DNA of 64,000 bases from Aldehydirespirator sp965220645 (lineage in GTDB: Bacteria > Actinomycetota > Acidimicrobiia > Acidimicrobiales > Aldehydirespiratoraceae): assembly GCA_965220645.1 (NCBI GenBank), contig OZ244836.1, positions 434,001-498,000 of the forward strand. Direction: 5' to 3'. Position 1 is the first letter of the stretch; each line of letters opens with the position of its first letter. Below the pieces are notes generated by a model. It did not search any database, had not been told where the DNA came from, and was given only the letters and a program-made list of their open reading frames with translations. The position numbers and the translations under genes are program-made. This document shows positions 60,247-64,000 of this stretch, piece after piece.

Positions 60247-61337
60247 TGATGTATTCCAAGGCCCGGGAAGCAGGCGTGGTGGCCGGGCTGTATCTCAGCA
60301 GCATGGCGGTGGCCCTCGTCGTGTCGGCCGCGCTGGTGGCGATCACCGGTGGCTCGTGGCGGGAGGTCTTCTCGGCTCTGCTGGACGGCAGCGTGAGGGC
60401 GCCCGGGCGGTGGGGCGACACTCTGGGCGTGGCCGCGCCGCTGATCCTCGTCGGGTTGGGCACGGTCATCGGCGGCCGGGCCGGTCTGATCAACATCGGT
60501 CAGGAGGGTCAGCTCACCTTCGGCGCGGCGGTGGCCGTGTACGCGGGCCTCAACCTGTTCGGCCCCGGGCCCTTCGCCCTGGTGGCGATGCTGTTGATCG
60601 GCCTGGCCGCCGGAGCGTTCTGGGCGGGCATCGCGGGTGTGCTGCTGTACTGGCGCCGGGTGCCGGAGGTGCTGACCACGCTGCTGCTCGTCACTGTGGG
60701 TGCGCAGGTGGTTGGCTTCGCGCTCCAACGGCAGTGGCTGCTGCTCGCACCCATCGAAGGCCGTTCGTCGCGCAACATCGTGAGCGAGCAGCTCGACCTT
60801 GGTCGCCGGATCGGCCGGATCGAGATGTTCGGCAACGAGTTCCCCATCAGCGTGTTCTTCGCTCTCGCGTTCGTGGTGGTCGTGGCGGTGGTGCTGGGTC
60901 GCACGACCTGGGGGTTCAAGCTGCGGATGCTCGGCCGAAACCCCCGAACGGCCCAGCGCGCCGGGGTGTCCGAGTGGCGCTACGGCATGGCCGGCCTGCT
61001 GCTGTCGGGGGGCTTCGCCGGACTGGCGGGGTCGGTGATGGTGGCCGGAGGCGACTTCGGCAACTACCGGATGGTGCCCGGCTTCGCGGTGAACATCGGC
61101 TTCGACGGGCTGCTGGTGGCCCTGGTGGCCCGGCAGAGGCCACTGCTGGTCGTGCCGCTGGCCCTAGCGTTCGCCGGCCTGCGGACCGGTTCCGGATTCC
61201 TGGCCGCTACCGGGGTGGAGCGCGAGATCACCCAAATCGTCCAGTCCCTGCTGGTTCTTGCCCTCCTGGTTCCCCCGGCCATCCTCTTCATACGCGAGCG
61301 GCGACGGGCCCTGGCCGCCATGACTGCGAGGACCTGA
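60246..61337 (+). CDS. BMP-type ABC transporter permease (first)
   Basis: The 363-aa inner-membrane permease of the BPD_transp_2 family has about nine helices. Diagnostic are GGRAGLINIGQEGQLTFGAAVAVY near the N-terminus and GFKLRMLGRNPRTAQRAGVSEWRYGMAGLLLSGGFAGLAGSV later. The first part, AGLINIGQEGQ, corresponds to the 'N-I-G-E-G' coupling region of YufP-like permeases. The start ATG 60246 overlaps the ATPase stop; a second ATG follows at once. Confidence 0.92.
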   Translation: MMYSKAREAGVVAGLYLSSMAVALVVSAALVAITGGSWREVFSALLDGSVRAPGRWGDTLGVAAPLILVGLGTVIGGRAGLINIGQEGQLTFGAAVAVYAGLNLFGPGPFALVAMLLIGLAAGAFWAGIAGVLLYWRRVPEVLTTLLLVTVGAQVVGFALQRQWLLLAPIEGRSSRNIVSEQLDLGRRIGRIEMFGNEFPISVFFALAFVVVVAVVLGRTTWGFKLRMLGRNPRTAQRAGVSEWRYGMAGLLLSGGFAGLAGSVMVAGGDFGNYRMVPGFAVNIGFDGLLVALVARQRPLLVVPLALAFAGLRTGSGFLAATGVEREITQIVQSLLVLALLVPPAILFIRERRRALAAMTART

Positions 61338-61340
61338 GCC

Positions 61341-62276
61341 ATGGAAGCCCTCTTCAGTGCCCTGGCCGACGTCTTCGGAACCGACGTCACCTATTCGAGC
61401 GCGGCCCGCTTCGCGGCGCTGCTCGCGTTCTGCGCGCTGGGCGAGACGATCGCCGAGCGGGCCGGCACCCTGAACATCTCCACCGAGGCGATGATCCTGG
61501 CCGGGGCGTTCGCGGCCGCGGTCGGATTCGACCTCACCGACCACGTCACCATCGGGTTGATGTTCGCGATGGCGGCCGGGCTGGTGATTGCCATCGTCCA
61601 CGCCAACCTGAGTCACCGGCTCACGGCCAACACGTTCGTGGTGGGACTGACCCTCAACATCCTGGTCCTGGGTTTGGCCACCTTCTTGAACCGGAACCTG
61701 GAGCCTCACTCGAAGCGGGCCCACGTGTTCGAGGTTCCGATCCTGTCGGACATCCCGCTGGTCGGTCCGGCGCTGTTCGGGCAGTCGTGGCCCTTCTACC
61801 TCATCTACCCGTTGATCCCGCTGTCGTTCTGGCTGCTGTACCGCACTCGCTGGGGGCTGGAAGTGCGAGCCGTGGGCGAGAACCCGCAGGCCGCCGACGT
61901 GTCGGGCATCGACGTCAACAAGCGCCGGCGCCAGGGGGTCTACCTGAGCGGGATCACCAGCGGGCTCGGCGGCGGCTACCTGCTGTTGGGGCAGGTGGGA
62001 CTGTTCGAGGAGCAGATCGTGGGCGGCCGGGGCTTCATCGCCATCGCGGCCTTGATCTTCGGTGGCTGGACGCTGCGGGGCGCGGTGGCCGGCTGCCTGC
62101 TGTTCGGTGCGGTGGACTCGTTCCGGCTGAGCCTGCCGACGGTCGGCTACGAGGTGAACGCCGAGATGTTGCAGGCACTGCCCTTCGTGGTAACCATTGC
62201 GACCGTGGCCGTATTCGCTCACCGGACCCGCCAGCCGGCCGCTCTGGCCCGTCCGTTCATCCGCGGTCTCACCTAG
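61341..62276 (+). CDS. BMP-type ABC transporter permease (second)
   Basis: The 311-aa second permease (YufQ-like) has about eight to nine helices, with FCALGETIAERAGTLNISTEAMILAGAFAAA, GLEVRAVGENPQAADVSGIDVNKRR and FIAIAALIFGGWTLRGAVAGCLLFGAVDS. It starts three bases after the first permease and completes the importer of binding protein, double ATPase and two permeases. Confidence 0.93.
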   Translation: MEALFSALADVFGTDVTYSSAARFAALLAFCALGETIAERAGTLNISTEAMILAGAFAAAVGFDLTDHVTIGLMFAMAAGLVIAIVHANLSHRLTANTFVVGLTLNILVLGLATFLNRNLEPHSKRAHVFEVPILSDIPLVGPALFGQSWPFYLIYPLIPLSFWLLYRTRWGLEVRAVGENPQAADVSGIDVNKRRRQGVYLSGITSGLGGGYLLLGQVGLFEEQIVGGRGFIAIAALIFGGWTLRGAVAGCLLFGAVDSFRLSLPTVGYEVNAEMLQALPFVVTIATVAVFAHRTRQPAALARPFIRGLT

Positions 62277-62301
62277 AGGCCGAGATCTGCCAGGAGGACA
62301 C

Positions 62302-62967
62302 ATGAAGCCGGAGGGTGGCGGCACCGACGACCGCAGGAGCTTGCGGTCCCGGATCATTCTGGTGGCCGTGGTGGCGGTGGTGGTCGTGCTCTGGGTGATG
62401 TCGGGGCTCGGCGCGATCGAGGTGCCCTACCTGTTCTCGGGCACCGATGCCACCAGGCTGGTGGTGAGCGACGAGTCCGACGACTGCCGGATGGCTGGGC
62501 GGGACTGGGGCGAGCGGTGCGACGCCGCCGCCGACATCTCCACCGTCACCGTGTGGCGGGTGGGGCAGGGGACCCTGATGCTCGAGCTGGAGCTGGCCGA
62601 GGCTCCGGAGCTCGGGCCCGACGTGGAGTGGACAACCGACTTCTTCGCGGAGGCGCAGAACGCCTTCACCGACCACGGCATCATCTGCGGGCTGTCCAAC
62701 GTGGTCGAGGGCGGTGAGCCCCGGACCGAGGCGGTCGCGTATGCGCTGGAGTTCCGCTTCTCGACCGAGCAACTGGGTTCCGAGGCCTGCGACGGCTGGC
62801 TGGAGGGCTCGACGGTGAGCTTCGCCGTCGATGTGACCGGGCAGCCCGTCGATGCCCAGTTCCGGCTGAGGGGCTTCGTGCGGCTGGAGTATCCCGGCGA
62901 TCCGGACCATTTCGGGTCCGACGACGACTTCATAGTCAGGACGACACTGGCCGACCTGCCCCGTTGA
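62302..62967 (+). CDS. Single-pass membrane protein with extracytoplasmic domain, unknown function
   Basis: 221 aa. A basic N-terminus (DRRSLRSR) precedes one helix (IILVAVVAVVVVLWVMSGL, about 18-37). The remaining ~180 residues are acidic and predicted outside the membrane, with four cysteines (near C62, C71, C123, C148) that could form disulfides. No family is recognised. It lies 25 bp after the second permease with AGGAGGA before ATG 62302, so it belongs to the importer operon and may assist it. Confidence 0.75.
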   Translation: MKPEGGGTDDRRSLRSRIILVAVVAVVVVLWVMSGLGAIEVPYLFSGTDATRLVVSDESDDCRMAGRDWGERCDAAADISTVTVWRVGQGTLMLELELAEAPELGPDVEWTTDFFAEAQNAFTDHGIICGLSNVVEGGEPRTEAVAYALEFRFSTEQLGSEACDGWLEGSTVSFAVDVTGQPVDAQFRLRGFVRLEYPGDPDHFGSDDDFIVRTTLADLPR

Positions 62968-62983
62968 TCGGCCGCTGACCGCA

Positions 62984-63967
62984 CTAACGACCGGTGGCGA
63001 TGGAGACCACCTCGGTCAGCAGCTCGCGGTTGGCGGCCGGACCGGGCGAGATGATGTTGACGAAGAAGGCGTTGAGACGGTGCGCGCCGATCAGGTGCTC
63101 CAGCTGGCTGCGGCACTCCGCGGGTGTGCCCGCGATCTGGTACTCGGCCACCAGCTCGTCGGTGACGAGCTGGCCCACGGCTTCGGGGCCGCCTTCAGTG
63201 AAGGCCTGCTTCAGGCCGGCTATCTCGGCTTCGCTGAGGCCGAGGTTCTTGAGGATCCGGGGCGGGCTGTCCATGATGGCGTAGCCGTAGAGGTGCTTGG
63301 CCTCCTCGATCATCTCGGGCTTGTACGCCAAGCGGTCCAGGTAGACGCGGGTCAGCGGGGAACCGGCCCGAGCCGCATGGCGGGCCTGCTCAGCCAGGCC
63401 GAAGGCGTCGCCGAGATCGGACTTGACCATCAGCACCAAACCGTCGGCGTGGGCGCCGGCCAGGGCCAGCATCTTCTCGCCGCGGGCGGCAACCCAGATT
63501 GGGATCGAGTGAGTGCCCGTGCTCAGTTGGGCACCCTCCAGCGAGAGTCTCCGTCCCCGCCAGGTGACCGGCTCGCCCCGCCACAGCAACCGCAGTGCTT
63601 CGATCGTGTCGGTCATCACCGCCAGGGGAGCAGAGCGCTCGATCCCCATCGGATGCAGCACCATGGTGCCGCCGGCCACCAGCGTCACGAAGGCCCGGCC
63701 CCCGCTCATCTCGTCGACGGTGGCGATCGCGGTCGCGGTGGCGGCCGGGTGGCGGGTGTAGGGGTTGGTAACCGCCCCCAGGCGGATGGTGCTGGTGGCC
63801 CGGGCCGCCGCGCCGAGCACGGCGTACACGTCGAGCATCAGGCCCTCGTCGGCCACCATGCAGTACGAGTAGCCGAGTTCCTCGGCCGTCACGACGATGT
63901 CGATCAGTTCGGCCGAGCCCATCGTCGGCACGATCTGCAGGCCGAGGGCGACCTCGCCGCCGCTCAC
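62984..63967 (-). CDS. LLM class (F420-dependent type) oxidoreductase
   Basis: The 327-aa luciferase-like TIM barrel has LGLQIVPTMGSAELIDIVVTAEELGYSYCMVADE, TSTIRLGAVTNPYTRHPAATATAIATVDEMSGGRAFVTLVAGG, IPIWVAARGEKMLALAGAHADGLV and the C-terminal IAGTPAECRSQLEHLIGAH. This pattern is that of methylene-H4MPT-reductase-like F420 enzymes of actinobacteria. The substrate is unknown. The GTG start at 63967 overlaps the stop of an upstream gene that runs off the window. It is convergent with the importer operon. Confidence 0.9.
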   Translation of the reverse strand: MSGGEVALGLQIVPTMGSAELIDIVVTAEELGYSYCMVADEGLMLDVYAVLGAAARATSTIRLGAVTNPYTRHPAATATAIATVDEMSGGRAFVTLVAGGTMVLHPMGIERSAPLAVMTDTIEALRLLWRGEPVTWRGRRLSLEGAQLSTGTHSIPIWVAARGEKMLALAGAHADGLVLMVKSDLGDAFGLAEQARHAARAGSPLTRVYLDRLAYKPEMIEEAKHLYGYAIMDSPPRILKNLGLSEAEIAGLKQAFTEGGPEAVGQLVTDELVAEYQIAGTPAECRSQLEHLIGAHRLNAFFVNIISPGPAANRELLTEVVSIATGR

Positions 63968-64000
63968 GGCTCGGGATCGACCCAGGGGTCGTGGACGGGC
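63964..64000 (-). CDS. 3' end of an unidentified gene entering from the right
   Basis: On the minus strand the last window bases are open in one frame ending VHDPWVDPEP and a TGA that overlaps the GTG start of the LLM gene (GTGA). The same type of overlap joins real genes elsewhere in the window. Too short to identify. Confidence 0.35.
   Translation of the reverse strand, partial: PVHDPWVDPEP

Noticed and set aside
60074..62305. 743-codon plus-strand frame across both importer permeases
   Set aside because: It is out of frame with the ATPase and two permeases that match known families, and is Arg/Gly-rich nonsense typical of high-GC shadows.
1..64000. tRNA, rRNA, prophage, insertion sequences or integron sites
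   Set aside because: I found no cloverleaf-like sequence in the gaps, no rRNA-like stretch, no transposase, integrase or phage protein; the only mobile-looking item is the 39-bp dispersed repeat.

Overview
This window is a high-GC, gene-dense actinobacterial chromosome segment. It most resembles Acidimicrobiia or a related deep actinomycete lineage. The reasons are a bioB gene coupled to a BsaP-like zinc/iron-cysteine protein, two LLM-class (F420/FMN) oxidoreductases, an MMPL transporter, many GTG/TTG starts, tight ATGA/GTGA gene overlaps, and Tat or lipoprotein solute-binding proteins. I see no rRNA, tRNA, CRISPR array, prophage or insertion sequence. The lineage call is inference.

Layout. 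0-2 kb: end of a LivG-type ABC ATPase, bioB, a bsaP-like gene and an orphan paaD-like gene. 2-6.2 kb: a TRAP transporter (dctQ, dctM, dctP; the binding protein resembles 2-oxoacid/lactate binders). 6.2-11.7 kb: PaaI thioesterase, APH-like phosphotransferase, asparaginase, LLM oxidoreductase, DHA2-type MFS exporter. 11.9-18.4 kb: a six-gene operon of a type III glutamine synthetase/gamma-glutamylmethylamide synthetase-like ligase, three glutamate-synthase-like subunits (glxBCD, also called mgsABC), an unknown 151-aa protein and a FAD amine oxidoreductase. This looks like the N-methylglutamate branch of methylamine use. 18.5-22.1 kb: a low-GC MpaB-like oxygenase gene and an MMPL transporter. 22.1-27.4 kb: a four-gene signalling operon (response regulator-SpoIIE phosphatase, RsbW-like kinase, periplasmic binding lipoprotein, histidine kinase).

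27.5-43.3 kb is the most coherent block. It carries trimethylamine monooxygenase (tmm), TMAO demethylase (tdm), serine-glyoxylate-type aminotransferase, malyl-CoA lyase, malate-CoA ligase subunits mtkA/mtkB, malate synthase G, a sarcosine-oxidase-like FAD enzyme and a divergent Amt channel followed by three tiny membrane proteins. Together with the 12-18 kb operon this reads as uptake and breakdown of methylated amines: TMA to TMAO, TMAO to dimethylamine plus formaldehyde, and methylamine to N-methylglutamate. Serine-cycle genes are present to assimilate the C1 units. A degenerate 41-bp tandem repeat with an inverted-repeat core fills the divergent promoter of the serine-cycle genes.

43.5-64 kb: small membrane proteins, an XRE-cupin regulator divergent from a plus-strand series (histidine phosphatase, VOC, cupin, hyuA, hyuB, acyl-CoA ligase), a molybdenum hydroxylase (Mo-FAD fusion plus 2Fe-2S subunit) with a Rieske oxygenase, and a divergent BMP-type nucleoside/purine-like ABC transporter. 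The shared promoter holds a GntR/FadR-type operator. The region suggests import and oxidative opening of an N-heterocycle, whose identity cannot be read from the sequence.

A 39-bp dispersed repeat occurs four times, three at gene 3' ends and one read in frame inside an ABC ATPase. Several gene junctions carry small tandem duplications, two of which make decoy start codons. No gap between genes exceeds 300 bases.
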